From: Siphonodentalium dalli
Taxonomy: Eukaryota; Mollusca; Scaphopoda; Gadilida; Siphonodentaliidae
Direction: 5' to 3'
Assembly: GCA_032622095.1 (NCBI GenBank)
Contig: CP136066.1
Span: 61,474,609 to 61,538,608 of the forward strand
Length of the DNA stretch: 64,000 nt
Shown here: positions 1 through 13,968 of the stretch, piece by piece
How the letters are laid out: each line of letters starts with the position of its first letter
How positions within the stretch are numbered: position 1 is the stretch's first letter
Notes under the pieces: model-generated
Seen by the model: only the letters and a program-made list of their open reading frames with translations
The model's database searches: none
Told to the model about the DNA's origin: nothing
Position numbers and translations under genes: made by a program

Positions 1-178
1 ATATACTTCTAGGTCTCCTAGTGTTTTTGGAAATATCTGCATCAGTATAAGAAGATTTGCAAAAGTTTGGGCTCCTTAGTGGGTTTTAAGGGTATGGAGA
101 CAGCCCAACACCCACAGCACCCATGACAATTCAAGTTAAATTGGTATATTTAACTTGAATTGGGCCATATGACCCATT
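1..178 (+). repeat. Short satellite monomer A (first copy)
   Basis: Example of the 178-bp half of the dimer. It starts like the long monomer (CTTCTAGG..., AGTTTGGGCTCC, GACAGCCCAACACCC, AGCACCCATGA) and then jumps to the long monomer's last ~45 bp (TTAAATTGGTATATTTAAC). It therefore lacks about 180 internal bp found in the long form. Confidence 0.85.
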
Positions 179-538
179 ATATGTATCTACTTCCAACACT
201 TTTGTTGTTTGTGGATAGGTATGCATCTGTGCAAATGGTTTGCACAAAGTTTGGGCTCCTCAGTGGGTTTTAAGGGTATTGAGACAGCCCAACACCCACA
301 GCACCCATGATAAAACCATACAGCACCCGTGCCTATGAAAACATATTTCTGAGTCAGCCATCTCTCAGACTATACCCATTCTGTAAATGATTCCAAATTT
401 AACTCTAGAATATATAGAGGCAATGGGAAAAAAATATTTGGGCACCTGAATGGGATTTTGGGCTCTATTCAGGGGGGATATTTGTTTTTTTTAATGGTTA
501 AATTGGTATATTTAACTGGAATTGGGTCATGTAAAGGT
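179..538 (+). repeat. Long satellite monomer B (first copy)
   Basis: Example of the ~360-bp half of the dimer, from ATATGTATCTACTTCC to GTAAAGGT. It contains the segment missing from the short monomer (CATACAGCACCCGTGCC through the T-rich run before AATGGTTAAATT). Its length equals the 359-360 bp spacing of several copies in the inverted array at 46.8-48.6 kb, which supports it as the ancestral unit. Confidence 0.85.
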
Positions 539-1076
539 ATATACTTCTAGGTCTCCTAGTGTTTTTGGAAATATCTGCATCAGTATAAGAAGATTTGCAA
601 AAGTTTGGGCTCCTTAGTGGGTTTTAAGGGTATGGAGACAGCCCAACACCCACAGCACCCATGACAATTCAAGTTAAATTGGTATATTTAACTTGAATTG
701 GGCCATATGACCCATTATATGTATCTACTTCCAACACTTTTGTTGTTTGTGGATAGGTATGCATCTGTGCAAATGGTTTGCACAAAGTTTGGGCTCCTCA
801 GTGGGTTTTAAGGGTATTGAGACAGCCCAACACCCACAGCACCCATGATAAAACCATACAGCACCCGTGCCTATGAAAACATATTTCTGAGTCAGCCATC
901 TCTCAGACTATACCCATTCTGTAAATGATTCCAAATTTAACTCTAGAATATATAGAGGCAATGGGAAAAAAATATTTGGGCACCTGAATGGGATTTTGGG
1001 CTCTATTCAGGGGGGATATTTGTTTTTTTTAATGGTTAAATTGGTATATTTAACTGGAATTGGGTCATGTAAAGGT

Positions 1077-4000
1077 ATATACTTCTAGGTCTCCTAGTGT
1101 TTTTGGAAATATCTGCATCAGTATAAGAAGATTTGCAAAAGTTTGGGCTCCTTAGTGGGTTTTAAGGGTATGGAGACAGCCCAACACCCACAGCACCCAT
1201 GACAATTCAAGTTAAATTGGTATATTTAACTTGAATTGGGCCATATGACCAATTATATGTATCTACTTCCAACACTTTTGTTGTTTGTGGATAGGTATGC
1301 ATCTATGCAAATGGTTTGCATAAAGTTTGGGATCTTCAGTGGGTTTTAAGGGTATTGAGACAGCCCAACACCCATAGCACCCATGATAAAACCATACAGC
1401 ACCCGTGCCTATGAAAACATATTTCTGAGTCAGCCATCTCTCAGACTATACCCATTCTGTAAATGATTCCACATTTCACTCTAGAATATATAGAGGCAAT
1501 GGGGAAAAAATATTTGGGCACCTGAATGGGATTTTGGGCTCTATTCAGGGGGGATATTTGTTTTTTTTAATGGTTAAATTGGTATATTTAACTTGAATTG
1601 GGTCCTGTAAAGGTATATACTTCTAGGTCTCCTAGTGTTTTTGGAAATATCTGCATCAGTATAAGAAGATTTGCAAAAGTTTGGGCTCCTTAGTGGGTTT
1701 TATGGGTATGGAGACAGCCCAACACCCACAGCACCCATGACAATTCAAGTTAAATTGGTATATTTAACTTGAATTGGGCCATATGACCAATTATATGTAT
1801 CTACTTCCAACACTTTTGTTGTTTGTGGATAGGTATGCATCTATGCAAATGGTTTGCACAAAGTTTGGGCTCCTCAGTGGGTTTTAAGGGTATTGAGACA
1901 GCCCAACACCCACAGCACCCATGATAAAACCATACAGCACCCGTGCCTATGAAAACATATTTCTGAGTCAGCCATCTCTCAGACTATACCCATTCTGTAA
2001 ATGATTCCACATTTCACTCTAGAATATATAGAGGCAATGGGGAAAAAATATTTGGGCACCTGAATGGGATTTTGGGCTCTATTCAGGGGGATATTTGGTT
2101 TTTTTAATGGTTAAATTGGTATATTTAACTGGAATTGGGTCCTGTAAAGGTATATACTTCTAGGTCTCCTAGTGTTTTTGGAAATATCTGCATCAGTATA
2201 AGAAGATTTGCAAAAGTGTGGGCTCCTTAGTGGGTTTTAAGGGTATGGAGACAGCCCAACACCCACAGCACCCATGACAATTCAAGTTAAATTGGTATAT
2301 TTAACTTGAATTGGGCCATATGACCCATTATATGTATCTACTTCCAACACTTTTGTTGTTTGTGGATAGGTATGCATCTGTGCAAATGGTTTGCACAAAG
2401 TTTGGGCTCCTCAGTGGGTTTTAAGGGTATTGAGACAGCCCAACACCCACAGCACCCATGATAAAACCATACAGCACCCGTGCCTATGAAAACATATTTC
2501 TGAGTCAGCCATCTCTCAAACTATACCCATTCTGTAAATGATTCCACATTTCACTCTAGAATATATAGAGGCAATGGGAAAAAATATTTGGGCACCTCAA
2601 TGGGATTTTGGGCTCTAGTCAGGGTGATATTTGTTTTTTTTAATGGTTAAATTGGTATATTTAACTGGAATTGGGTCCTGTATAGGTATATACTTCTAGG
2701 TCTCCTAGTGTTTTTGGAAATATCTGCATCAGTATAAGAAGATTTGCAAACGTTTTGGCTCCTTAGTGGGTTTTAAGGGTATGGAGACAGCCTAACACCC
2801 ACAGCACCCATGACAATTCAAGTTAAATTGGTATATTTAACTTGAATTGGGCCATATGACCCATTATATGTATCTACTTCCAACACTTTTGCTGTTTGTG
2901 GATAGCTATGCATCTATGCAAATGGTTTGCACAAAGTTTGGGCTCCTCAGTGGGTTTTAAGGGTATTGAGACAGCCCAACACCCACAGCACCCATGATAA
3001 AATCATACAGCACCCGTGCCTATGAAAACATATTTCTGAGTCAGCCATCTCTCAGACTATACCCATTCTGTAAATGATTCCACATTTCACTCTAGAATAT
3101 ATAGAGGCAATGGGAAAAAAATATTTGGGCACCTGAATGGGATTTTGGGCTCTATTCAGGGGGGATATTTGTTTTTTTTAATGGTTAAATTGGTATATTT
3201 AACTGGAATTGGGTCCTGTAAAGGTATATACTTCTAGGTCTCCTAGTGATTTTGGAAATATCTGCATCAGTATAAGAAGATTTGCAAAAGTTTGGGCTCC
3301 TTAGTGGGTTTTAAGGGTATGGAGACAGCCCAACACCCACAGCACCCATGACAATTCAAGTTAAATTGGTATATTTAACTTGAATTGGGCCATATGACCC
3401 ATTATACGTATCTACTTCCAACACTTTTGTTGTTTGTGTATAGGTATGCATCTATGCAAATGGTTTGCACAAAGTGTGGGCTCCTCAGTGGATTTTAAGG
3501 GTATTGAGACAGCCCAACACCCACAGCACCCATGATAAAACCATACAGCACCCGTGCCTATGAAAACATATTTCTGAGTCAGCCATCTCTCAGACTATAC
3601 CCATTCTGTAAATGATTCCAAATTTAACTCTAGAATATATAGAGGCAATGGGAAAAAAATATTTGGGCACCTGAATGGGATTTTGGGCTCTATTCAGGGG
3701 GGATATTTGTTTTTTTTAATGGTTAAATTGGTATATTTAACTGGAATTGGGTCATGTAAAGGTATATACTTCTAGGTCTCCTAGTGTTTTTGGAAATATC
3801 TGCATCAGTATAAGAAGATTTGCAAAAGTTTGGGCTCCTAAGTGGGTTTTAAGGGTATGGAGACAGCCCAACACCCACAGCACCCATGACAATTCAAGTT
3901 AAATTGGTATATTTAACTTGAATTGGGCCATATGACCCATTATATATATCTACTTCCAACACTTTTGTTGTTTGTGGATAGGTATGCATCTATGCAAATG

Positions 4001-7000
4001 GTTTGCATAAAGTTTGGGATCTTCAGTGGGTTTTAAGGGTATTGAGACAGCCCAACACCCACAGCACCCATGATAAAATCATACAGCACCCGTGCCTATG
4101 AAAACATATTTCTGAGTCAGCCATCTCTCAGACTATACCCATTCTGTAAATGATTCCACATTTCACTCTAGAATATATAGAGGCAATGGGGAAAAAATAT
4201 TTGGGCACCTGAATGGGATTTTGGGCTCTATTCAGGGGGGATATTTGTTTTTTTTAATGGTTAAATTGGTATATTTAACTTGAATTGGGTCCTGTAAAGG
4301 TATATACTTCTAGGTCTCCTAGTGTTTTTGGAAATATCTGCATCAGTATAAGAAGATTTGCAAAAGTTTGGGCTCCTTAGTGGGTTTTAAGGGTATGGAG
4401 ACAGCCCAACACCCACAGCACCCATGACAATTCAAGTTAAATTGGTATATTTAACTTGAATTGGGCCATATGACCAATTATATGTATCTACTTCCAACAC
4501 TTTTGTTGTTTGTGGATAGGTATGCATCTATGCAAATGGTTTGCACAAAGTTTGGGCTCATCAGTGGGTTTTAAGGGTATTGAGACAGCCCAACACCCAC
4601 AGCACCCATGATAAAACCATACAGCACCCGTGCCTATGAAAACATATTTCTGAGTCAGCCATCTCTCAGACTATACCCATTCTGTAAATGATTCCACATT
4701 TCACTCTAGAATATATAGAGGCAATGGGGAAAAAATATTTGGGCACCTGAATGGGATTTTGGGCTCTATTCAGGGGGATATTTGGTTTTTTTAATGGTTA
4801 AATTGGTATATTTAACTGGAATTGGGTCCTGTAAAGGTATATACTTCTAGGTCTCCTAGTGTTTTTGGAAATATCTGCATCAGTATAAGAAGATTTGCAA
4901 AAGTTTGGGCTCCTTAGTGGGTTTTAAGGGTATGGAGACAGCCCAACACCCACAGCACCCATGACAATTCAAGTTAAATTGGTATATTTAACTTGAATTG
5001 GGCCATATGACCCATTATATGTATCTACTTCCAACACTTTTGTTGTTTGTGGATAGGTATGCATCTGTGCAAATGGTTTGCACAAAGTTTGGGCTCCTCA
5101 GTGGGTTTTAAGGGTATTGAGACAGCCCAACACCCACAGCACCCATGATAAAACCATACAGCACCCGTGCCTATGAAAACATATTTCTGAGTCAGCCATC
5201 TCTCAGACTATACCCATTCTGTAAATGATTCCACATTTCACTCTAGAATATATAGAGGCAATGGGAAAAAATATTTGGGCACCTCAATGGGATTTTGGGC
5301 TCTAGTCAGGGGGATATTTGTTTTTTTTAATGGTTAAATTGGTATATTTAACTGGAATTGGGTCCTGTATAGGTATATACTTCTAGGTCTCCTAGTGTTT
5401 TTGGAAATATCTGCATCAGTATAAGAAGATTTGCAAACGTTTTGGCTCCTTAGTGGGTTTTAAGGGTATGGAGACAGCCTAACACCCACAGCACCCATGA
5501 CAATTCAAGTTAAATTGGTATATTTAACTTGAATTGGGCCATATGACCAATTATATGTATCTACTTCCAACACTTTTGTTGTTTGTGGATAGGTATGCAT
5601 CTGTGCAAATGGTTTGCACAAAGTTTGGGCTCCTCAGTGGGTTTTAAGGGTATTGAGACAGCCCAACACCCACAGCACCCATGATAAAACCATACAGCAC
5701 CCGTGCCTATGAAAACATATTTCTGAGTCAGCCATCTCTCAGACTATACCCATTCTGTAAATGATTCCACATTTCACTCTAGAATATATAGAGGCAATGG
5801 GAAAAAATATTTGGGCACCTCAATGGGATTTTGGGCTCTAGTCAGGGGGATATTTGTTTTTTTTAATGGTTAAATTGGTATATTTAACTGGAATTGGGTC
5901 CTGTATAGGTATATACTTCTAGGTCTCCTAGTGTTTTTGGAAATATCTGCATCAGTATAAGAAGATTTGCAAACGTTTTGGCTCCTTAGTGGGTTTTAAG
6001 GGTATGGAGACAGCCTAACACCCACAGCACCCATGACAATTCAAGTTAAATTGGTATATTTAACTTGAATTGGGCCATATGACCCATTATATGTATCTAC
6101 TTTCAACACTTTTGCTGTTTGTGGATAGGTATGCATCTATGCAAATGGTTTGCACAAAGTTTGGGCTCCTCAGTGGGTTTTAAGGGTATTGAGACAGCCC
6201 AACACCCACAGCACCCATGATAAAATCATACAGCACCCGTGCCTATGAAAACATATTTCTGAGTCAGCCATCTCTCAGACTATACCCATTCTGTAAATGA
6301 TTCCACATTTCACTCTAGAATATATAGAGGCAATGGGAAAAAAATATTTGGGCACCTGAATGGGATTTTGGGCTCTATTCAGGGGGGATATTTGTTTTTT
6401 TTAATGGTTAAATTGGTATATTTAACTGGAATTGGGTCCTGTAAAGGTATATACTTCTAGGTCTCCTAGTGATTTTGGAAATATCTGCATCAGTATAAGA
6501 AGATTTGCAAAAGTTTGGGCTCCTTAGTGGGTTTTAAGGGTATGGAGACAGCCCAACACCCACAGCACCCATGACAATTCAAGTTAAATTGGTATATTTA
6601 ACTTGAATTGGGCCATATGACCCATTATACGTATCTACTTCCAACACTTTTGTTGTTTGTGTATAGGTATGCATCTATGCAAATGGTTTGCACAAAGTTT
6701 GGGCTCCTCAGTGGATTTTAAGGGTATTGAGACAGCCCAACACCCACAGCACCCATGATAAAACCATACAGCACCCGTGCCTATGAAAACATATTTCTGA
6801 GTCAGCCATCTCTCAGACTATACCCATTCTGTAAATGATTCCAAATTTAACTCTAGAATATATAGAGGCAATGGGAAAAAAATATTTGGGCACCTGAATG
6901 GGATTTTGGGCTCTATTCAGGGGGGATATTTGTTTTTTTTAGTGGTTAAATTGGTATATTTAACTGGAATTGGGTCATGTAAAGGTATATACTTCTAGGT

Positions 7001-10000
7001 CTCCTAGTGTTTTTGGAAATATCTGCATCAGTATAAGAAGATTTGCAAAAGTTTGGGCTCCTAAGTGGGTTTTAAGGGTATGGAGACAGCCCAACACCCA
7101 CAGCACCCATGACAATTCAAGTTAAATTGGTATATTTAACTTGAATTGGGCCATATGACCCATTATATATATCTACTTCCAACACTTTTGTTGTTTGTGG
7201 ATAGGTATGCATCTATGCAAATGGTTTGCATAAAGTTTGGGATCTTCAGTGGGTTTTAAGGGTATTGAGACAGCCCAACACCCACAGCACCCATGATAAA
7301 ACCATACAGCACCCGTGCCTATGAAAACATATTTCTGAGTCAGCCATCTCTCAGACTATACCCATTCTGTAAATGATTCCACATTTCACTCTAGAATATA
7401 TAGAGGCAATGGGGAAAAAATATTTGGGCACCTGAATGGGATTTTGGGCTCTATTCAGGGGGGATATTTGTTTTTTTTAATGGTTAAATTGGTATATTTA
7501 ACTTGAATTGGGTCCTGTAAAGGTATATACTTCTAGGTCTCCTAGTGTTTTTGGAAATATCTGCATCAGTATAAGAATATTTGCAAAAGTTTGGGCTCCT
7601 TAGTGGGTTTTAAGGGTATGGAGACAGCCCAACACCCACAGCACCCATGACAATTCAAGTTAAATTGGTATATTTAACTTGAATTGGGCCATATGACCAA
7701 TTATATGTATCTACTTCCAACACTTTTGTTGTTTGTGGATAGGTATGCATCTATGCAAATGGTTTGCACAAAGTTTGGGCTCATCAGTGGGTTTTAAGGG
7801 TATTGAGACAGCCCAACACCCACAGCACCCATGATAAAACCATACAGCACCCGTGCCTATGAAAACATATTTCTGAGTCAGCCATCTCTCAGACTATACC
7901 CATTCTGTAAATGATTCCACATTTCACTCTAGAATATATAGAGGCAATGGGGAAAAAATATTTGGGCACCTGAATGGGATTTTGGGCTCTATTCAGGGGG
8001 ATATTTGGTTTTTTTAATGGTTAAATTGGTATATTTAACTGGAATTGGGTCCTGTAAAGGTATATACTTCTAGGTCTCCTAGTGTTTTTGGAAATATCTG
8101 CATCAGTATAAGAAGATTTGCAAAAGTTTGGGCTCCTTAGTGGGTTTTAAGGGTATGGAGACAGCCCAACACCCACAGCACCCATGACAATTCAAGTTAA
8201 ATTGGTATATTTAACTTGAATTGGGCCATATGACCCATTATATGTATCTACTTCCAACACTTTTGTTGTTTGTGGATAGGTATGCATCTGTGCAAATGGT
8301 TTGCCCAAAGTTTGGGCTCCTCAGTGGGTTTTAAGGGTATTGAGACAGCCCAACACCCACAGCACCCATGATAAAACCATACAGCACCCGTGCCTATGAA
8401 AACATATTTCTGAGTCAGCCATCTCTCAGACTATACCCATTCTGTAAATGATTCCACATTTCACTCTAGAATATATAGAGGCAATGGGAAAAAATATTTG
8501 GGCACCTCAATGGGATTTTGGGCTCTAGTCAGGGGGATATTTGTTTTTTTTAATGGTTAAATTGGTATATTTAACTGGAATTGGGTCCTGTATAGGTATA
8601 TACTTCTAGGTCTCCTAGTGTTTTTGGAAATATCTGCATCAGTATAAGAAGATTTGCAAACGTTTTGGCTCCTTAGTGGGTTTTAAGGGTATGGAGACAG
8701 CCTAACACCCACAGCACCCATGACAATTCAAGTTAAATTGGTATATTTAACTTGAATTGGGCCATATGACCAATTATATGTATCTACTTCCAACACTTTT
8801 GTTGTTTGTGGATAGGTATGCATCTGTGCAAATGGTTTGCATAAAGTTTGGGCTCCTCAGTGGGTTTTAAGGGTATTGAGACAGCCCAACACCCACAGCA
8901 CCCATGATAAAACCATACAGCACCCGTGCCTATGAAAACATATTTCTGAGTCAGCCATCTCTCAGACTATACCCATTCTGTAAATGATTCCACATTTCAC
9001 TCTAGAATATATAGAGGCAATGGGAAAAAATATTTGGGCACCTCAATGGGATTTTGGGCTCTAGTCAGGGGGATATTTGTTTTTTTTAATGGTTAAATTG
9101 GTATATTTAACTGGAATTGGGTCCTGTATAGGTATATACTTCTAGGTCTCCTAGTGTTTTTGGAAATATCTGCATCAGTATAAGAAGATTTGCAAACGTT
9201 TTGGCTCCTTAGTGGGTTTTAAGGGTATGGAGACAGCCTAACACCCACAGCACCCATGACAATTCAAGTTAAATTGGTATATTTAACTTGAATTGGGCCA
9301 TATGACCCATTATATGTATCTACTTCCAACACTTTTGCTGTTTGTGGATAGGTATGCATCTATGCAAATGGTTTGCACAAAGTTTGGGCTCCTCAGTGGG
9401 TTTTAAGGGTATTGAGACAGCCCAACACCCACAGCACCCATGATAAAACCATACAGCACCCGTGCCTATGAAAACATATTTCTGAGTCAGCCATCTCTCA
9501 GACTATACCCATTCTGTAAATGATTCCAAATTTAACTCTAGAATATATAGAGGCAATGGGAAAAAAATATTTGGGCACCTGAATGGGATTTTGGGCTCTA
9601 TTCAGGGGGGATATTTGTTTTTTTTAATGGTTAAATTGGTATATTTAACTGGAATTGGGTCATGTAAAGGTATATACTTCTAGGTCTCCTAGTGTTTTTG
9701 GAAATATCTGCATCAGTATAAGAAGATTTGCAAAAGTTTGGGCTCCTAAGTGGGTTTTAAGGGTATGGAGACAGCCCAACACCCACAGCACCCATGACAA
9801 TTCAAGTTAAATTGGTATATTTAACTTGAATTGGGCCATATGACCCATTATATATATCTACTTCCAACACTTTTGTTGTTTGTGGATAGGTATGCATCTA
9901 TGCAAATGGTTTGCACAAAGTTTGGGATCTTCAGTGGGTTTTAAGGGTATTGAGACAGCCCAACACCCACAGCACCCATGATAAAACCATACAGCACCCG

Positions 10001-13000
10001 TGCCTATGAAAACATATTTCTGAGTCAGCCATCTCTCAGACTATACCCATTCTGTAAATGATTCCACATTTCACTCTAGAATATATAGAGGCAATGGGGA
10101 AAAAATATTTGGGCACCTGAATGGGATTTTGGGCTCTATTCAGGGGGGATATTTGTTTTTTTTAATGGTTAAATTGGTATATTTAACTTGAATTGGGTCC
10201 TGTAAAGGTATATACTTCTAGGTCTCCTAGTGTTTTTGGAAATATCTGCATCAGTATAAGAAGATTTGCAAAAGTTTGGGCTCCTTAGTGGGTTTTAAGG
10301 GTATGGAGACAGCCCAACACCCACAGCACCCATGACAATTCAAGTTAAATTGGTATATTTAACTTGAATTGGGCCATATGACCAATTATATGTATCTACT
10401 TCCAACACTTTTGTTGTTTGTGGATAGGTATGCATCTATGCAAATGGTTTGCACAAAGTTTGGGCTCATCAGTGGGTTTTAAGGGTATTGAGACAGCCCA
10501 ACACCCACAGCACCCATGATAAAACCATACAGCACCCGTGCCTATGAAAACATATTTCTGAGTCAGCCATCTCTCAGACTATACCCATTCTGTAAATGAT
10601 TCCACATTTCACTCTAGAATATATAGAGGCAATGGGGAAAAAATATTTGGGCACCTGAATGGGATTTTGGGCTCTATTCAGGGGGATATTTGGTTTTTTT
10701 AATGGTTAAATTGGTATATTTAACTGGAATTGGGTCCTGTAAAGGTATATACTTCTAGGTCTCCTAGTGTTTTTGGAAATATCTGCATCAGTATAAGAAG
10801 ATTTGCAAAAGTTTGGGCTCCTTAGTGGGTTTTAAGGGTATGGAGACAGCCCAACACCCACAGCACCCATGACAATTCAAGTTAAATTGGTATATTTAAC
10901 TTGAATTGGGCCATATGACCCATTATATGTATCTACTTCCAACACTTTTGTTGTTTGTGGATAGGTATGCATCTGTGCAAATGGTTTGCACAAAGTTTGG
11001 GCTCCTCAGTGGGTTTTAAGGGTATTGAGACAGCCCAACACCCACAGCACCCATGATAAAACCATACAGCACCCGTGCCTATGAAAACATATTTCTGAGT
11101 CAGCCATCTCTCAGACTATACCCATTCTGTAAATGATTCCACATTTCACTCTAGAATATATAGAGGCAATGGGAAAAAATATTTGGGCACCTCAATGGGA
11201 TTTTGGGCTCTAGTCAGGGGGATATTTGTTTTTTTTAATGGTTAAATTGGTATATTTAACTGGAATTGGGTCCTGTATAGGTATATACTTCTAGGTCTCC
11301 TAGTGTTTTTGGAAATATCTGCATCAGTATAAGAAGATTTGCAAACGTTTTGGCTCCTTAGTGGGTTTTAAGGGTATGGAGACAGCCTAACACCCACAGC
11401 ACCCATGACAATTCAAGTTAAATTGGTATATTTAACTTGAATTGGGCCATATGACCAATTATATGTATCTACTTCCAACACTTTTGTTGTTTGTGGATAG
11501 GTATGCATCTGTGCAAATGGTTTGCACAAAGTTTGGGCTCCTCAGTGGGTTTTAAGGGTATTGAGACAGCCCAACACCCACAGCACCCATGATAAAACCA
11601 TACAGCACCCGTGCCTATGAAAACATATTTCTGAGTCAGCCATCTCTCAGACTATACCCATTCTGTAAATGATTCCACATTTCACTCTAGAATATATAGA
11701 GGCAATGGGAAAAAATATTTGGGCACCTCAATGGGATTTTGGGCTCTAGTCAGGGGGATATTTGTTTTTTTTAATGGTTAAATTGGTATATTTAACTGGA
11801 ATTGGGTCCTGTATAGGTATATACTTCTAGGTCTCCTAGTGTTTTTGGAAATATCTGCATCAGTATAAGAAGATTTGCAAACGTTTTGGCTCCTTAGTGG
11901 GTTTTAAGGGTATGGAGACAGCCTAACACCCACAGCACCCATGACAATTCAAGTTAAATTGGTATATTTAACTTGAATTGGGCCATATGACCCATTATAT
12001 GTATCTACTTCCAACACTTTTGCTGTTTGTGGATAGGTATGCATCTATGCAAATGGTTTGCACAAAGTTTGGGCTCCTCAGTGGGTTTTAAGGGTATTGA
12101 GACAGCCCAACACCCACAGCACCCATGATAAAACCATACAGCACCCGTGCCTATGAAAACATATTTCTGAGTCAGCCATCTCTCAGACTATACCCATTCT
12201 GTAAATGATTCCAAATTTAACTCTAGAATATATAGAGGCAATGGGAAAAAAATATTTGGGCACCTGAATGGGATTTTGGGCTCTATTCAGGGGGGATATT
12301 TGTTTTTTTTAATGGTTAAATTGGTATATTTAACTGGAATTGGGTCATGTAAAGGTATATACTTCTAGGTCTCCTAGTGTTTTTGGAAATATCTGCATCA
12401 GTATAAGAAGATTTGCAAAAGTTTGGGCTCCTAAGTGGGTTTTAAGGGTATGGAGACAGCCCAACACCCACAGCACCCATGACAATTCAAGTTAAATTGG
12501 TATATTTAACTTGAATTGGGCCATATGACCCATTATATATATCTACTTCCAACACTTTTGTTGTTTGTGGATAGGTATGCATCTATGCAAATGGTTTGCA
12601 CAAAGTTTGGGATCTTCAGTGGGTTTTAAGGGTATTGAGACAGCCCAACACCCACAGCACCCATGATAAAACCATACAGCACCCGTGCCTATGAAAACAT
12701 ATTTCTGAGTCAGCCATCTCTCAGACTATACCCATTCTGTAAATGATTCCACATTTCACTCTAGAATATATAGAGGCAATGGGGAAAAAATATTTGGGCA
12801 CCTGAATGGGATTTTGGGCTCTATTCAGGGGGGATATTTGTTTTTTTTAATGGTTAAATTGGTATATTTAACTTGAATTGGGTCCTGTAAAGGTATATAC
12901 TTCTAGGTCTCCTAGTGTTTTTGGAAATATCTGCATCAGTATAAGAAGATTTGCAAAAGTTTGGGCTCCTTAGTGGGTTTTAATGGTATGGAGACAGCCC

Positions 13001-13968
13001 AACACCCACAGCACCCATGACAATTCAAGTTAAATTGGTATATTTAACTTGAATTGGGCCATATGACCAATTATATGTATCTACTTCCAACACTTTTGTT
13101 GTTTGTGGATAGGTATGCATCTATGCAAATGGTTTGCACAAAGTTTGGGCTCCTCAGTGGGTTTTAAGGGTATTGAGACAGCCCAACACCCACAGCACCC
13201 ATGATAAAACCATACAGCACCCGTGCCTATGAAAACATATTTCTGAGTCAGCCATCTCTCAGACTATACCCATTCTGTAAATGATTCCACATTTCACTCT
13301 AGAATATATAGAGGCAATGGGGAAAAAATATTTGGGCACCTGAATGGGATTTTGGGCTCTATTCAGGGGGATATTTGGTTTTTTTAATGGTTAAATTGGT
13401 ATATTTAACTGGAATTGGGTCCTGTAAAGGTATATACTTCTAGGTCTCCTAGTGTTTTTGGAAATATCTGCATCAGTATAAGAAGATTTGCAAAAGTTTG
13501 GGCTCCTTAGTGGGTTTTAAGGGTATGGAGACAGCCCAACACCCACAGCACCCATGACAATTCAAGTTAAATTGGTATATTTAACTTGAATTGGGCCATA
13601 TGACCCATTATATGTATCTACTTCCAACACTTTTGTTGTTTGTGGATAGGTATGCATCTATGCAAATGGTTTGCACAAAGTTTGGGCTCCTCAGTGGGTT
13701 TTAAGGGTATTGAGACAGCCCAACACCCACAGCACCCATGATAAAACCATACAGCACCCGTGCCTATGAAAACATATTTCTGAGTCAGCCATCTCTCAGA
13801 CTATACCCATTCTGTAAATGATTCCACATTTCACTCTAGAATATATAGAGGCAATGGGGAAAAAATATTTGGGCACCTGAATGGGATTTTGGGCTCTATT
13901 CGGGGGGGGATATTTGTTTTTTTTAATGGTTAAATTGGTATATTTAACTGGAATTGGGTCCTGTATAG
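1077..13968 (+). repeat. Second-level higher-order repeat of 5-6 dimers (~2.69 / 3.22 kb)
   Basis: Diagnostic variants recur in the same order. GGGATCTTCAGTGG marks dimers starting at 1077, 3763, 6986, 9670 and 12357. GATATTTGGTTTTTTT marks the next dimer in each block (1615, 4301, 7524, 10209, 12894). AAACGTTTTGGC and TTTGCTGTTTG mark later positions. Blocks are 1077-3762 (5 dimers), 3763-6985 (6), 6986-9669 (5), 9670-12356 (5) and a partial block from 12357. The 5/6 difference is gain or loss of one dimer. Confidence 0.85.
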
